From: Spirosoma pollinicola
Lineage (GTDB): Bacteria > Bacteroidota > Bacteroidia > Cytophagales > Spirosomataceae
Reading direction: 5' to 3'
DNA length: 64,000 nucleotides
Assembly: GCF_002831565.1 (NCBI RefSeq)
Contig: NZ_CP025096.1
Coordinates: forward strand, 3,139,027 to 3,203,026
The notes beneath the pieces are model-generated. The model was not told the DNA's origin. It saw only the letters and a program-made list of their open reading frames with translations, and searched no databases. Positions 9,675-18,833 of this stretch are shown here, one piece after another (within the stretch, counting starts at the first letter, position 1; every line of letters begins with the position of its first letter). A program made the position numbers and the translations under genes.

Positions 9675-9791
9675 ATGGCAGATCACAAAACCACAGATCA
9701 ACCAGATTCTGATGATTTTAAAAGCAAATAGGAACTCGCCGATGAACGTGGTGGACACGGTCATTCCAGGCACAGCGACAGCCGTAAGTAA
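9675..9791 (+). pseudogene. Small acidic/His-rich ORF broken by an in-frame amber codon
   Basis: ATG at 9675 opens MADHKTTDQPDSDDFKSK, then TAG at 9729-9731; the same frame continues as ELADERGGHGHSRHSDSRK to TAA at 9789. Both halves share one hydrophilic, charged style that looks like a single small soluble protein of 38 codons. The call depends on that impression alone; I do not recognise the family. The TAA is also the first three bases of the palindrome that follows. Confidence 0.35.
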
Positions 9792-9886
9792 TTTTTAATG
9801 GATAATGCAGAATGGATAATGAGTAATGTTTTAGAACTGTGAACTTCATTACTCATTATCCATTCTGCATTATCCATTAAAAATTA
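9789..9886. repeat. Perfect 40-bp inverted repeat made of short words
   Basis: Left arm 9789-9828 and right arm 9847-9886 are perfectly complementary over 40 bases, with an 18-base loop. The arms repeat the words AATGGATAATG and GGATAATGAGTAATG. The element starts on the TAA of the broken small ORF and ends 10 bases before the epimerase ATG, so it fills the gap. It has no terminator-like T-run; it may form a leader hairpin for the epimerase. Confidence 0.85.
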
Positions 9887-9896
9887 TCCATAACTC

Positions 9897-11102
9897 ATGG
9901 ATCTGAACCAACTTCGCGCTGAACTCCGGCAGGAACACAAAGATATTCTGGCCTACTGGCAACGCTACGCCCCCGATCCTGAGCATGGCGGTTTCTATGG
10001 CCGGGTTAATTACCAGAACCAACCTGACCCAAGTGCCGAAAAAGGTATCGTCCTGAACGCCCGGATACTTTGGTCGTTCTCGGCGGCCCTTCGGCATACA
10101 CAGCACGAAGATTACCGCCCCATTGCCGATCAGGCGTTTCAATACATAAGCCAGCATTTTATTGACCCGCAACACGGGGGCGTTTACTGGTCTGTCAATG
10201 CCAGCGGCCAGCCGAAAAATACCCTCAAGCATTTGTATGGGCAAGCATTTACGCTCTATGGGCTGAGTGAGTATGTCCATGCCACCCACTCCGCTCCTGC
10301 CCTTGCATTAGCCAAAGACGTGTTTCAACAAATGGTGAAGCATGCCTACGACGAAAAAAAAGGCGGCTTTGTCGAAGCACTCGCCCGCGACTGGTCACCG
10401 GCAAAGGATTACATCATCAGCAAATACGATAATCAGGAAATAAAGACGATGAACACGCACCTCCACATTCTGGAGGCTTTTACCTGTTTGTATCGAGTGT
10501 GGTCCGACAAGTCCGTTGCCGAACAAATGCGGGGCATGTTGCACATGTTTCAAATTCATATCATTGACCCGAAAACCTACCGCATGAATCTGTTCATGGA
10601 TACAAACTGGAAAATCAGACGAACAGCAATTTCCTATGGGCACGACATTGAGGCATCCTGGCTGTTGCCCGAAGCCGCCGATCTATTGGCAGCAAAAAAT
10701 TCATCAGATAAGCCGCTACAGAAAGCAATTCGGCATATTGGGGTAAATATGGCACGCGCTGCATCTACCGGCTTTGACCCGGTCGATAACGGCATGAACT
10801 ATGAGTTGGAACCCGATGGCCACCTCAACAAAGAACGGTCGTGGTGGGTTATGGCAGAGGCTATGGTTGGTTTTATGAACGCCTATCAACTCACGCACGA
10901 AAAAGCATTTTTAGATAAGTCTGTCAAAAGCTGGGAGTTCATCAAAAAGTATTTGCTCGACCTCAAAAACGGCGAATGGTATCTGGGCGTCACCGCCGAG
11001 CATACCATTTTAGGTACTGACAAAATCAGTATGTGGAAGTGCCCTTATCACAATAGCCGCTCCTGTCTCGAAATGCTGGAACGACTGGAGCATCTGCACT
11101 AA
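9897..11102 (+). CDS. AGE-family epimerase, probable cellobiose 2-epimerase
   Basis: 401 residues, cytoplasmic, no signal peptide. The (alpha/alpha)6-barrel family signatures are present: HGGFYGRVNYQNQP near the N-terminus, EKGIVLNARILWSFSAALRH, DEKKGGFVEALARDW, SYGHDIEASWLLPEAADLL, NKERSWWVMAEAMVGFMNAY and KISMWKCPYHNSRSCLEMLERL. The combination with WKCPYHNSR at the C-terminus suits cellobiose 2-epimerases, which turn the reducing glucose of beta-1,4 disaccharides into mannose, more than N-acylglucosamine 2-epimerases. In such enzymes the conserved His residues act as acid and base. A link to the SusCD pair just upstream is possible but a terminator separates them. No mannosylglucose phosphorylase or transporter is adjacent. 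Confidence 0.85.
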   Translation: MDLNQLRAELRQEHKDILAYWQRYAPDPEHGGFYGRVNYQNQPDPSAEKGIVLNARILWSFSAALRHTQHEDYRPIADQAFQYISQHFIDPQHGGVYWSVNASGQPKNTLKHLYGQAFTLYGLSEYVHATHSAPALALAKDVFQQMVKHAYDEKKGGFVEALARDWSPAKDYIISKYDNQEIKTMNTHLHILEAFTCLYRVWSDKSVAEQMRGMLHMFQIHIIDPKTYRMNLFMDTNWKIRRTAISYGHDIEASWLLPEAADLLAAKNSSDKPLQKAIRHIGVNMARAASTGFDPVDNGMNYELEPDGHLNKERSWWVMAEAMVGFMNAYQLTHEKAFLDKSVKSWEFIKKYLLDLKNGEWYLGVTAEHTILGTDKISMWKCPYHNSRSCLEMLERLEHLH

Positions 11103-11169
11103 GACGTCGAAGTATTGTCAACGCCTGGTTCTTCATTGCAATTAATCGAACAATTATGTATTTTTCCAT

Positions 11170-11376
11170 ATGGAAATACTTCAGCAAGACGATCAATACA
11201 TTATAAAAATCCCGGTAGCTGATGTTGATGCCAGGGTTCTCGAAAAGCTCCTTAAGCAGATTCGTTTACAGAATCTGCTGGCTAGCCGGAAGGGAACAGA
11301 TGAACAGGCAGCAGCACTAGCTCAGGATGTCAATTCTGATTGGTGGTCTAAAAATAAACAACGGTTTCTACAATGA
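11170..11376 (+). CDS. Small antitoxin-like protein paired with PIN toxin
   Basis: 68 residues (MEILQQDDQYIIKIPVADVD...), with a short beta-like N-terminus and a Gln/Lys-rich helical rest. Its stop overlaps the start of the PIN gene in an ATGA (11373-11376), the usual arrangement of a type II toxin-antitoxin operon with the antitoxin first. I do not recognise its family, so the role rests on position, size and the PIN partner. No ribbon-helix-helix motif is obvious. Confidence 0.55.
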   Translation: MEILQQDDQYIIKIPVADVDARVLEKLLKQIRLQNLLASRKGTDEQAAALAQDVNSDWWSKNKQRFLQ

Positions 11377-11810
11377 CTTCAGTAGTTGTAGATGCCAACA
11401 TCGTATTTAGTGCGCTTATCTCAGCAGGAAACAAGGCGGCATCTGTTCTGATAAATCCACCAGTAAACGTGCGATTTGTCAGTTGCCACTTTATTCAAAT
11501 CGAATTATTTAAACACAAAGAACGTATCAAGCAGCTGAGCGGTCTTGATGACGACGTGTTAATTGACTTACTATACGAATTTTCGAGCCACATTGAATTT
11601 ATCAATGAAGCCTATATTCCCTTCGCGTGCTGACAACAAGCCAACAAGTTACTGGAAAAAATAGACCCAAATGACATACCGTATCTAGCATTAGCAATCC
11701 ATCTCGATGCCCCTCTCTGGACAGGTGATCGCCAAATGATGGATGGCCTCAAGAAGGTAGGATATGATCATTTCATCTCAACGAGCCAATTGCTTGAATA
11801 CGGCGTGTAA
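11373..11810 (+). pseudogene. PIN-domain toxin interrupted by an in-frame TGA
   Basis: Reading from ATG 11373, the frame gives a PIN-like N-terminus (SVVVDANIVFSALIS, with the first catalytic Asp) and a Glu-containing helix (QIELFKHKERI), then meets TGA at 11631-11633 after FAC. The very same frame continues with KLLEKIDPNDIPYLALAIHL and LWTGDRQMMDGLK, which supply the remaining acidic positions of a PIN domain, and ends at TAA 11808. The full length of 145 residues is normal for PIN toxins (RNases with a metal site of four acidic residues). A single nonsense change therefore seems to have broken it, leaving an 86-residue product without half the active site. A sequencing error is the plain alternative. 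Confidence 0.8.
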
Positions 11811-11931
11811 AAAGAACCCACTCCCCTCCCTTGCTGTTATTCATACAGCGCCCTCCCGGTTGGGTTGGCAGGTATCATAACTTTAGCCTATTCTTTTCCA
11901 TCGGCCTACTTGACGACGATGGCTCTACATA

Positions 11932-14349
11932 ATGCTTTATCCCAATACCTTAGAAAATAAATTAGGATTCAATACCATCCGTGAACGACTAAAAGAGGCC
12001 TGCGTCAGTCCACTGGGTCAGGATTATGTCGAAAAAATTCGCTTCACAGATAATGTTCAGTTAATTGACAAACTGCTTCGCCAAACAACGGAATTCAAGC
12101 AGATTGTTCAATACGAACCCGACTTCCCAACCAGTAATTACATTGATATCAGACCCCATCTGGGCCGCGCCCGCGTGGAGGGACTTGCGCTGACTGAAAC
12201 TGAGTTTTTCGACGTAAAGCTGGCCTTGCGAACCATTCAGGACTGTTTGCGCTTCCTGTCGAAACGGGAAGAAGAGAATAACTTTCCTTTTCTGCGTGAA
12301 CTGGCCGGCCCCGTAGCGGTTGACAAAAAACTGACCGATTCCCTCGAACGGGTCATCGACGACCGCGGACATATCCGCGATTCAGCCTCCCCAGAGTTAG
12401 GCAGCATTCGTCGGCGAATTATTGGCGAACAGGCCAACCTTCGCAAACGGCTCGACAGCATTATCCGAAATGCCCGACAAAACGGATGGATGCCGGATGA
12501 TCTTTCCCTCACCGTGCGCGGTGGACGGCTCGTAATTCCTGTTGCGGCTGAACACAAACGGAAGATCAAGGGGTTTGTTCACGATGAATCACAAACGGGT
12601 CAGACGGTGTATCTTGAACCAGCCGAAGTGTTCGATGCCAACAACGAGATACGGGAGTTGGAGTATGAAGAACGGCGCGAGATTTACCGTATTCTTCTTG
12701 CCCTCACCGACCAGATTCGGCCCCATCTGGAAGAGTTGAAACGCGCCGTTAATTTTCTGGCACAGATCGACTTTATCCGTGCCAAGGCAAAGCTGGCGAT
12801 TCAGCTGGATGCCATCATGCCCAAGCTGCATGAGCGCCCGTTCATTAACTGGACCAACGCCCGCCATCCGTTACTGTATTTGTCGTTTTCAAAACTGGGA
12901 AAAACAGTCGTTCCGTTAAGTGTCCGGCTGGACGAGAAAGCCCGCATCCTGATTATTTCCGGCCCAAATGCCGGGGGTAAATCGGTGGCGTTGAAAACCA
13001 TTGGCCTCATTCAGTACATGCTGCAATGTGGTTTGCTGGTGCCTATGGCCGACTTTGCCGAAATGGGCGTTTTTCAGAATCTGTTTATCGACATTGGCGA
13101 TGAGCAATCGCTGGAAAATGACCTGAGTACGTATTCCTCGCACTTAACGGCCATGAAGCAATTCCTGATCGGTGCCAACAAGCGAACCTTATTCCTGATT
13201 GATGAATTTGGTACGGGAACGGAGCCGGGACTTGGCGGGGCTATTGCCGAGTCGATTCTGGAAGACCTCAATAAATCGGGGGCCTATGGCGTGGTCAATA
13301 CACACTATACCAACCTGAAAGTAGTAGCTGACAAAACGCCGGGGCTGATCAATGGGGCTATGCGTTTCGACGGCGAACACCTTGAACCGCTCTACCAACT
13401 GGAAATTGGTCGACCTGGTTCTTCATTTGCGTTTGAGATAGCGCAGAAAATTGGCTTGCCCAAAGGCGTAATTGACAAAGCAAAAGAGAAGCTTGGCAAC
13501 CAGCAGGTGAATTTTGAGAAGTTACTGAAAGAGCTTGATATCGAGAAGCGCGTTTTTTCGGAAAAGAACATTGAGATCGGGATCAACCAGCGCAAACTCG
13601 CCCAACAACTTGCTGAGTATACGGCGCTTAAAACCCGTCTGGATAATGAGCAGAAGCAGATCGTAAACGACGCCAAGCAGAAGGCCAAAGCATTGGTGCA
13701 GGAAGCCAATCAACGGATCGAGAGTACGATTCGGGAGATTAAGGAGAGTAAGGCCGAGCGCGAACCGACAAAGCAAATTCGGCAGGAGCTGGAACGATTT
13801 GAGCAAAAAGAGCTGAAACCCGAACCCGTAATCATCGAAAAACCAAAACCAGTCGAAGACGAGTTTGAAAAGGATAACGGCATAATTTCGGCGGGTAGCT
13901 ATGTTCGGGTTATCGGTCAGAATACAATTGGTGAGGTACTATCCCTGCGCGGGAAAGATGCCGAGATTCGTATTGGCGACCTTAAATCGAACGTAAAGCT
14001 GAGTCGGCTTGAAAAAGTCAGCAAGAAAACGTTCAAAGATGCGACCGACGTACGAGACGACCGCCCTCGTAGTCAGGGAGTCGATATGAACGAGAAGATG
14101 CAGAACTTCAGTTTCAACCTCGACATTCGGGGTAAACGGGGCGAGGAGGCTATTGGAGAGGTAGATCGGTTCTTCGACGATGCCCTGATGCTCGGCTACC
14201 CTGAACTCCGCATCGTTCACGGAAAAGGCGACGGCATTTTGCGAACCCTCGTGCGTAACCACCTGCGGGGCTACAAACAAGTAGGCAAAATGGAAGACGA
14301 ACACGCCGACCGGGGTGGTGCGGGCGTAACGATTATAAAAATGAAATAA
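11932..14349 (+). CDS. mutS2: Endonuclease MutS2
   Basis: 805 residues. The core and lever domains span about 1-320; the ATPase has Walker A GPNAGGKS (344-351) and Walker B LFLIDEFGTGTEP, followed by THYTNLK. A charged coiled-coil with many Glu, Lys and Gln (about 515-640) precedes the KOW-like part (GSYVRVIGQNTIGEVLSLRG) and the C-terminal Smr domain with LDIRGKRGEEA and the nuclease motif HGKGDGILR. Mismatch-recognition domain I is absent, as in all MutS2. MutS2 proteins limit homologous recombination or, in newer work, act on collided ribosomes through the Smr domain; which applies here is unknown. Confidence 0.95.
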   Translation: MLYPNTLENKLGFNTIRERLKEACVSPLGQDYVEKIRFTDNVQLIDKLLRQTTEFKQIVQYEPDFPTSNYIDIRPHLGRARVEGLALTETEFFDVKLALRTIQDCLRFLSKREEENNFPFLRELAGPVAVDKKLTDSLERVIDDRGHIRDSASPELGSIRRRIIGEQANLRKRLDSIIRNARQNGWMPDDLSLTVRGGRLVIPVAAEHKRKIKGFVHDESQTGQTVYLEPAEVFDANNEIRELEYEERREIYRILLALTDQIRPHLEELKRAVNFLAQIDFIRAKAKLAIQLDAIMPKLHERPFINWTNARHPLLYLSFSKLGKTVVPLSVRLDEKARILIISGPNAGGKSVALKTIGLIQYMLQCGLLVPMADFAEMGVFQNLFIDIGDEQSLENDLSTYSSHLTAMKQFLIGANKRTLFLIDEFGTGTEPGLGGAIAESILEDLNKSGAYGVVNTHYTNLKVVADKTPGLINGAMRFDGEHLEPLYQLEIGRPGSSFAFEIAQKIGLPKGVIDKAKEKLGNQQVNFEKLLKELDIEKRVFSEKNIEIGINQRKLAQQLAEYTALKTRLDNEQKQIVNDAKQKAKALVQEANQRIESTIREIKESKAEREPTKQIRQELERFEQKELKPEPVIIEKPKPVEDEFEKDNGIISAGSYVRVIGQNTIGEVLSLRGKDAEIRIGDLKSNVKLSRLEKVSKKTFKDATDVRDDRPRSQGVDMNEKMQNFSFNLDIRGKRGEEAIGEVDRFFDDALMLGYPELRIVHGKGDGILRTLVRNHLRGYKQVGKMEDEHADRGGAGVTIIKMK

Positions 14350-14357
14350 GGTAGTTG

Positions 14358-14446
14358 GTATTCGGTTTATGGTTTACGGTGAGCTGACAGGCATATGTCC
14401 TTTCATCTGTAGGGTCACGTGCTACAGCCTACCATAAACCGAATAC
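14358..14446. repeat. Intergenic inverted repeat between mutS2 and HAD gene
   Basis: GTATTCGGTTTATGGT (14358-14373) is perfectly complementary to ACCATAAACCGAATAC (14431-14446), with a 57-base spacer. The words GTTTATGG, GTTTACGG and GTAAACGATAAAC recur around it. The element begins 8 bases after the mutS2 stop and ends 15 bases before the next ATG, so it fills the gap. Confidence 0.7.
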
Positions 14447-14461
14447 TGTAAACGATAAACT

Positions 14462-15124
14462 ATGAAAGCTGTAATTTTTGATATGGACGGGGTTATTGTC
14501 GACACAAACCCACATCATCGCATTGCCTGGCGGGAATATTACGAACGCTACGGCAAAACGCTGAGCGACGCTGACTTTGTCCAGTATGTTTCGGGTAAGC
14601 ACAACAATGATATTCTGGGCCACCTTTTTTCTGGAAAAGCCCTGACCGCCGATGAGTCCGCACGGCTGGCTCACGAAAAAGAAGCGTTGTTTCGGGACTT
14701 ATACCGCTCTGCTATCACACCTATAGCGGGGTTGATCCCTTTTTTGCAAGCCCTAAAAGCCGCTAATATTTTAACGGCAGTGGCGACCTCGGCACCCGTC
14801 GAAAACCTTGATTTTGTGATGGATGCCCTTAACATTCGCCAGTATTTCGATGCGCTGCTCAACGAAAGCATGGTGAGCCATCCGAAGCCCGACCCCGAAA
14901 TTTATCAGCAAGCGATGACCATGCTTGGTGTTGAACCAGCCGATAGTATCATCTTTGAGGATTCTATGACGGGTATTCAGGCCGCCAAGGCATCGGGTGC
15001 TCTGGTTGTTGGTATGGCCACGACACAATCGGCTGACGAACTTTATCCTTTTGTTGACGACGTTGCCGTTGACTTCACCAACATGACGCTCGACCGCCTG
15101 GAAAAACTGGTTAAGGTTTTTTAA
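14462..15124 (+). CDS. HAD-superfamily hydrolase, beta-phosphoglucomutase-like
   Basis: 220 residues. HAD motif I is FDMDGVIVDTNPHHRIAW with both catalytic Asp residues; the residues after it resemble beta-phosphoglucomutase-type cap domains (YVSGKHNNDILGHLF). Motif II is VATSAP, motif III the Lys in HPKPDPEIY, and motif IV IIFEDSMTGIQAAKASGA. The family covers sugar-phosphate phosphatases and beta-phosphoglucomutases acting on small phosphosugars in the cytoplasm. The substrate cannot be fixed without structure or assay. Confidence 0.85.
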   Translation: MKAVIFDMDGVIVDTNPHHRIAWREYYERYGKTLSDADFVQYVSGKHNNDILGHLFSGKALTADESARLAHEKEALFRDLYRSAITPIAGLIPFLQALKAANILTAVATSAPVENLDFVMDALNIRQYFDALLNESMVSHPKPDPEIYQQAMTMLGVEPADSIIFEDSMTGIQAAKASGALVVGMATTQSADELYPFVDDVAVDFTNMTLDRLEKLVKVF

Positions 15125-15195
15125 CAGGATTAAATGCGTTCAAACCGTACTTTTGTATATTCAGCCAATAAGCCAAGCTACTCGCCCAAACAGCT

Positions 15196-15975
15196 ATGCC
15201 CTATGCACGCTTTGTATTTGTTTGCCTTGCCAGCCTTCTGGGTTGGTCGGGAAGTGCATGGGCGCAGGGTAAGTACGTGATCGGAACGGTTGTTGACCAG
15301 ACAACGAAACAGGGTGTTGATCGCGCTACGGTCGTTAACAAACGGAGCCGACAACGCGCGCGGACAAATACAACGGGACGTTTTTTTATGACGCTGATGC
15401 CGGGTGATTCCCTGATTCTGACTAGTCAGGTGTATAATCGAACGGGCATATTGTATGATGGCCAGGATAATCCAACGATCATTGCCCAGGCCCTCCCACC
15501 TATGCCCTATCGCGTTGTTGACCTCGCCGAAGTGACAGTAACGGCCAAACGATACGAAGAAGTAAAGCGCGAAATTCAGCAAATACTTGATGAGCCAACA
15601 GCGTCAAAAAAAGTGACGGGCGAGCAGGCTTTTGATCGACTGGCCGATGGCGCAGGCGTAACTCTGCTCTATGAAATGTTCGCAAAGCGACCCAAAACAG
15701 ATCGAAAAGCCTATTACATTATGCAGCAGGATCGGCGGCATGCACTGGCTCTGGAGCGATTCCGGCTGTTGGTAGAACAGTCAACAACGCTGAAGCCTGA
15801 CGAGGTAGACCGTTTCTTTGATTTCTGCGATCTGGATGATGAGTACTTACTTAAAGCAGAGGATTACGACCTGATCAATACGATTCAGCAGTTGCGCAAC
15901 CGCTATCGAAATGGGTTTAACCGACCCAGCAAGATTTCTGCCGACCCTACGAGTCAGGCACCTAAACAGCCGTAA
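15196..15975 (+). CDS. Secreted protein with carboxypeptidase-regulatory-like domain
   Basis: 259 residues. A signal peptide (MPYARFVFVCLASLLGW to AWAQG) is followed by GTVVDQTTKQGVDRATVVNKRS, the start of a CarboxypepD_reg-like beta-sandwich of about 90 residues that ends near DLAEVTVTAKRYEEVKRE. The rest is charged and probably helical and is not recognised. The N-terminal layout is like that of TonB-linked proteins but the barrel is missing, so this is a periplasmic or surface protein of unknown role. It converges on the LytTR regulator gene, 29 bases away. Confidence 0.65.
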   Translation: MPYARFVFVCLASLLGWSGSAWAQGKYVIGTVVDQTTKQGVDRATVVNKRSRQRARTNTTGRFFMTLMPGDSLILTSQVYNRTGILYDGQDNPTIIAQALPPMPYRVVDLAEVTVTAKRYEEVKREIQQILDEPTASKKVTGEQAFDRLADGAGVTLLYEMFAKRPKTDRKAYYIMQQDRRHALALERFRLLVEQSTTLKPDEVDRFFDFCDLDDEYLLKAEDYDLINTIQQLRNRYRNGFNRPSKISADPTSQAPKQP

Positions 15976-16004
15976 CTCTTGGCTCTATTAAGTTCTGAAA
16001 TCAG

Positions 16005-16748
16005 CTATTTCGTCCGGACAACCGTGAGTTTTTTCATTAACTCTTTACGGCTGGCAGCGGGGATTTGAATAGGCGTCTTATGATTAATCAGGAATAGGTG
16101 ATTACGTTCCAACCGCTCCAGATGCTCCAGATTAATAAGTAAAGACCGCGACAGGCGATAAAAATTGGGCGATATGAAATACTGGGCCAGATGGCTCAGG
16201 TTCGTGCTGATATGATGAGGTATTTCCCGTTTGAGCATAAAAATCTTCACATACGAGCCATCGGCCTGTAAATAGAGCACATCTTTCAGTTCTATTTTTT
16301 CGTGGCCTTTATCAATCGGTAAATACAAGGCTCCAGATACGGGATAGCCGCTCGTTTGCGCCTGGTTATACTTGAAATAATGGTAAGCCAGATCGATCTG
16401 TAATTTTAATTCGTCGTGCCGGAAAGGTTTCAATAAATAGGCCGCTGGCAGGGTTTCTTTGGCCAGTTGGAATGTCTGAAAGTCTGAATTTGCCGTCAGG
16501 TAAATGATCGGCATCCTGTGCTGAGCCACAAGCTCTCTGGCTGTTGTAATACCATTCTCCGTAGAGCCTGCTTCCAGATGAATATCGACAAGGGCTAAAT
16601 CTGGCGGGTTATTTTTAGCGGCTTTTAAGGCTTGCTCATAATTACGGGCAATAGCCGTAACACTGTGCCCCGCTTCCTGTAGTGTTTCGCGCAGATCCAT
16701 TGCCGTAATGGTTTCGTCTTCAACAATAAGAATTTTCAATGAGTCCAT
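16005..16748 (-). CDS. LytTR-family response regulator
   Basis: 247 residues. The receiver domain (about 3-120) has the acidic pair EDE, phospho-acceptor Asp55 in LALVDIHLEAG, the Thr in IYLTANSD and the Lys in YLLKPFRHDEL. A linker leads to a C-terminal LytTR DNA-binding domain (about 140-240; KIELKDVLYLQADGSYVKI, FYRLSRSLLINLEHLERL). It is encoded 8 bases after the sensor kinase and should be its partner. LytTR regulators bind direct repeats in promoters; its target is unknown. Confidence 0.9.
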   Translation of the reverse strand: MDSLKILIVEDETITAMDLRETLQEAGHSVTAIARNYEQALKAAKNNPPDLALVDIHLEAGSTENGITTARELVAQHRMPIIYLTANSDFQTFQLAKETLPAAYLLKPFRHDELKLQIDLAYHYFKYNQAQTSGYPVSGALYLPIDKGHEKIELKDVLYLQADGSYVKIFMLKREIPHHISTNLSHLAQYFISPNFYRLSRSLLINLEHLERLERNHLFLINHKTPIQIPAASRKELMKKLTVVRTK

Positions 16749-16756
16749 CCGTTGAG

Positions 16757-18523
16757 TCAGCCTTTAAATTCTAATGAAAACACAATTCCCCTGCCCACCC
16801 CATCGGTGTCGTTGCTGAATGTACAGGTTCCGGCTAATTGCGCTACCTGTGCCTGAATCAACTGCATGCCAAACGATACAGGCACGATGGCAACATCAGA
16901 TTCATACCAGCCTGTATTGGTCTGGTCAGCCCCGAAACCCGGCCCATTATCAGCTACTTTCAACTGTATCTTACCGTTTTTTCGGTAGCAATTAATACTA
17001 AAAGTAGGGTTGACGGTATCAGGGAAAGCATATTTACAGGCGTTGGTTGTCAGTTCGTTCAAAATCAACCCAAGCGGCACAGCTTTGTCGGCAGTAAGGG
17101 TTATATCATCAATAGAAAACTGTGTTTTCAACGTTGGGTACCCATACGCTTTCAACACACTGGTAACTACCTCCCGAATGAATTCATCGAGGTTGGCTTC
17201 GGCCAGTTTATCGCCATCATACAATCGCTGATGCAGAATAGCCATCGACTGCACGCGTAGCCTACTTTCTTCGATCGCTCTCTTAGCCGATTCGTCCGTT
17301 AGCCGTTTAGATTGTAAACTTAGCAAGCTCGATACGACCTGCAAATTGTTTTTCACCCGGTGGTTCTGTTCTTTAACCAAATCCTCATTTCGTCGGCTGA
17401 TGCGCTGATTTTTACGGTAAAGCCGAAAGAAAACCAGGCTCATGCCAGCAGCAATTATAAACAAGGCAGAAGTAGCAATGGCAACCTGCCGATGTAAATG
17501 AAGATTTTGTGTATTCAGGTCAATCGCCTTTTTCTGTGCGTTTAATAGAGCTTCTCTTTTTTCGGTTTCATACTCGACATTCAGGCGGGTAATTGCTCCA
17601 TTTTGGTCGGCCAGGAGTTTGATCTTTTCCAGTTCATTCAACTTTCTCAATCGGGCAAACGCCTGTTGCCACTTGCCCGAAGCCTCATAGTACCGAACAA
17701 ACTGCGTTTCTAATCCAAGCCGGATTTCATATTCATTGAGCTTCTTATCGGCATAAATTTGTTCTGCTTTATTAAGTATTGGGAAGGCCTGTTGAGGTTT
17801 GCCGAAGCTTAGATAAGCCAATGCCAGGTGCATCATTGTATTTACCTGAATACCATATTTGTGGTTGTGGGTAAATAGATTCAGAGCTTCTTCGAGATAG
17901 GCAATAGCGCCTGGGTCTTTAACTTTGGCGAAAAGGGTTCCCAGTTCAAGATTCACTTCGGCTACCCCAAGTGTATCCTTTAGTTTATAGCAAAGCAATT
18001 CTCGCTTCCTGTAATAGGAAAGAATCCGATCAAAATCCGACTGCCTGGGCTGCGCTTGTGTGCTCCACATTGTTTCGTAGATATGCGCTAAAGCACCGTA
18101 AGACCGTACTAATGCTTTGTCCTTATCAACCCGAAGACGCTGTGCAACTGCCAGCGAAAGCCTAGCGTACTGAAGGGCTTTAGAAAAATGACCCATTCGC
18201 TCTTCACTTTCGCATAGCCGCACATACAGTCGGCTTAGCTCGAAGGAGTCGCCCCTGGGCTCTTGTATGCGTAACGATTTTAGATAGTATGCCTGGGCCG
18301 TTCGGTAATCACCAGTGAACACATACGTTTTTCCGTATAGATAAAAGGCTTCTGCCAACAAGAGTGGATCGTTCTTCTTCTTGGCTTCCTGCTCAGCTTC
18401 TTTAGCTGTATGCAGCCTGTCGGGCTGTACTTTCAGATAGGGTATTTCCTGCGCTTTGGACACGCCTGACGTGAGTACCCACATAACCAGTAAGTAGTTG
18501 ACGTACAGAGACGAACAGCGCAT
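16757..18523 (-). CDS. TPR-containing sensor histidine kinase (HisKA_2 type)
   Basis: 588 residues from 18523 (MRCSSLYVNYLLV..., a signal-like N-terminus); an in-frame ATG at 18538 would add five residues. Counting from 18538, a periplasmic region of TPR-like helices covers about 40-340 (for example LAEAFYLYGKTYVFTGDYRTAQAYYLKSL), a transmembrane helix lies at about 352-372, and the HisKA_2 dimerisation helix carries phospho-acceptor His393 in EQNHRVKNNLQVVSSLL. The ATPase domain has the N box LILNELTTNACKYAF and DNGPGFG. Two-component systems of this form in Bacteroidota sense envelope or nutrient signals; the ligand is unknown. A good promoter lies just upstream. Confidence 0.88.
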   Translation of the reverse strand: MRCSSLYVNYLLVMWVLTSGVSKAQEIPYLKVQPDRLHTAKEAEQEAKKKNDPLLLAEAFYLYGKTYVFTGDYRTAQAYYLKSLRIQEPRGDSFELSRLYVRLCESEERMGHFSKALQYARLSLAVAQRLRVDKDKALVRSYGALAHIYETMWSTQAQPRQSDFDRILSYYRKRELLCYKLKDTLGVAEVNLELGTLFAKVKDPGAIAYLEEALNLFTHNHKYGIQVNTMMHLALAYLSFGKPQQAFPILNKAEQIYADKKLNEYEIRLGLETQFVRYYEASGKWQQAFARLRKLNELEKIKLLADQNGAITRLNVEYETEKREALLNAQKKAIDLNTQNLHLHRQVAIATSALFIIAAGMSLVFFRLYRKNQRISRRNEDLVKEQNHRVKNNLQVVSSLLSLQSKRLTDESAKRAIEESRLRVQSMAILHQRLYDGDKLAEANLDEFIREVVTSVLKAYGYPTLKTQFSIDDITLTADKAVPLGLILNELTTNACKYAFPDTVNPTFSINCYRKNGKIQLKVADNGPGFGADQTNTGWYESDVAIVPVSFGMQLIQAQVAQLAGTCTFSNDTDGVGRGIVFSLEFKG

Positions 18524-18566
18524 CAAGTGGCAGTACAAGTTGTTTATATGAAAATTTATACCGCGT

Positions 18567-18598
18567 CAAATTTACTAAAAGGAACTGGGTTACTACAA
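18567..18598 (-). promoter_or_regulatory. Bacteroidota-type promoter of the kinase-regulator operon
   Basis: On the minus strand TTG (18598-18596), 21 bases, then TAAATTTG (18574-18567), which matches the TAnnTTTG -7 box exactly. Transcription would begin near 18560, a few tens of bases before either possible kinase start. Confidence 0.55.
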
Positions 18599-18833
18599 GG
18601 AATTTACTCACAAGAAAAAACAGTTATTTGGCAAGAAAAAACCGTCTATTGGTACAACCGTCGTTGCAAAGAGTGACAAAAACAGGGTTATTTGTAAACA
18701 TGAACCCAATTACATTTAATAGTTAATTAAAGGTTCACATAAGGCTTTCCGCCTACGTCCACCCCTCTTCAATCAATGTCCCAAATGACTAGTTATTTCC
18801 TTCGACCGCTGGCCGACTATAGACCTGACGAGT

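Noticed and set aside
9613..9798. 61-codon frame overlapping the broken small ORF
   Set aside because: It runs out of the SusD terminator T-run and has no protein-like composition. The ATG at 9675 in another frame is more convincing.
11631..11633. In-frame TGA in the PIN gene as selenocysteine
   Set aside because: PIN domains do not use selenocysteine, the place is not catalytic and no stem-loop of the right kind is evident. A nonsense mutation is simpler.
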